This document shows, one piece after another, positions 31,919 to 32,379 of a stretch of 32,379 nt of DNA. This DNA is from Clostridiales bacterium (GTDB lineage Bacteria > Bacillota > Clostridia > UBA1381), in contig JAQXUJ010000019.1 in the NCBI GenBank assembly GCA_029219925.1, positions 1-32,379 of the forward strand, given 5' to 3'. Both the position numbers and the translations under genes were made by a program. The first letter of the stretch is position 1. Each line of letters opens with the position of its first letter. A model generated the notes under the pieces. It saw nothing but the letters and a program-made list of their open reading frames with translations. It was not told the DNA's origin and made no database searches.

Positions 31919-32309
31919 TTGTCACAGACGGATAAAATCATTGAGAAAATGAAAATCAGCCTGACGGAATAAGACCCGATGAAGCTTCAAAATTATAGGA
32001 ATATTTAGGATACGGGCTTGACGGATGCCAAAGTGATGGCGATATATTTGATGAGGCATATAAAAACCTCCGGGAGGCAATGAGGGGATATATACAAACA
32101 AAATTAGACAATGGTTTTGATATTCCGCTCCCAAATACTGCGGAGGAATATAGCGGTAAATTTGTTGTACGTGTACCCAAAAGTTTACATCAAGCACTAT
32201 CCATTGAGGCAAAGCGAGAGGTGTATCACTTAATCAATACGCGTTGTATAAATTAAGCCGATATAATGATTTTCTTTCATATCTAATGGTAAATGGTTCA
32301 ATTCATTAG
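31919..32309 (+). pseudogene. Decayed hicAB toxin-antitoxin locus: 5' hicA fragment joined to 3' hicB fragment, with frameshifts and a nonsense codon
   Basis: Compensated reading: (L/M)SQTDKIIEKMK-[frameshift]-NQPDGIRPDEASKL*EYLGYGL | DGCQSDGDIFDEAYKNLREAMRGYIQTKLDNGFDIPLPNTAEEYSGKFVVRVPKSLHQALSIEAKRE-[frameshift]-GVSLNQYALYKLSRYNDFLSYLMVNGSIH*. Confidence 0.85.
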
Positions 32310-32379
32310 CTTAGTTTTCTGTTCTCTTTCACAATAAATCATTCCTTTTCCAATTATTTTTTAATATTCGAAAAGAAAG

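Noticed and set aside
31922-32212. 96-aa minus-strand ORF at the right end
   Set aside because: Antisense to the hicAB remnant, which explains the sequence better.

Overview
This is a compact, housekeeping-rich chromosomal segment that looks like a Bacillota/Clostridia genome (inference from gene content, a T-box, CIRCE and a lysine riboswitch). Supported loci in order: lysS (-); a small conserved-looking ORF (+); a DUF4234/ECF S-component membrane protein (-); guaB with a cytosolic polysaccharide deacetylase (-); groES-groEL with CIRCE (-); a small lipoprotein (-); a class A PBP and mgtE (+); a three-gene cluster of small unknown proteins (-); T-box-pheS-pheT (+); lysine riboswitch-lysA-asd-dapA-dapB-SLOG/DUF1273 gene (+); a long minus-strand run nusB, TsaD paralog, xseA, xseB, ispA, DUF212/PAP2-like, tatD, holB, citrate synthase, FAD oxidoreductase; a CaCA exchanger and DJ-1/PfpI gene (+); and at the right end a decayed hicA'-'hicB fusion. 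I found no CRISPR array, intact mobile element, rRNA or tRNA, and no obvious new multi-gene system. The observations most worth following up are the hicAB remnant missing from the ORF track, the three-gene unknown cluster, the TsaD paralog, the DUF4234-ECF fusion, the SLOG gene coupled to dapB, and an internal promoter plus 5' hairpin ahead of asd. All product names come from reading the translations; no database search was run.
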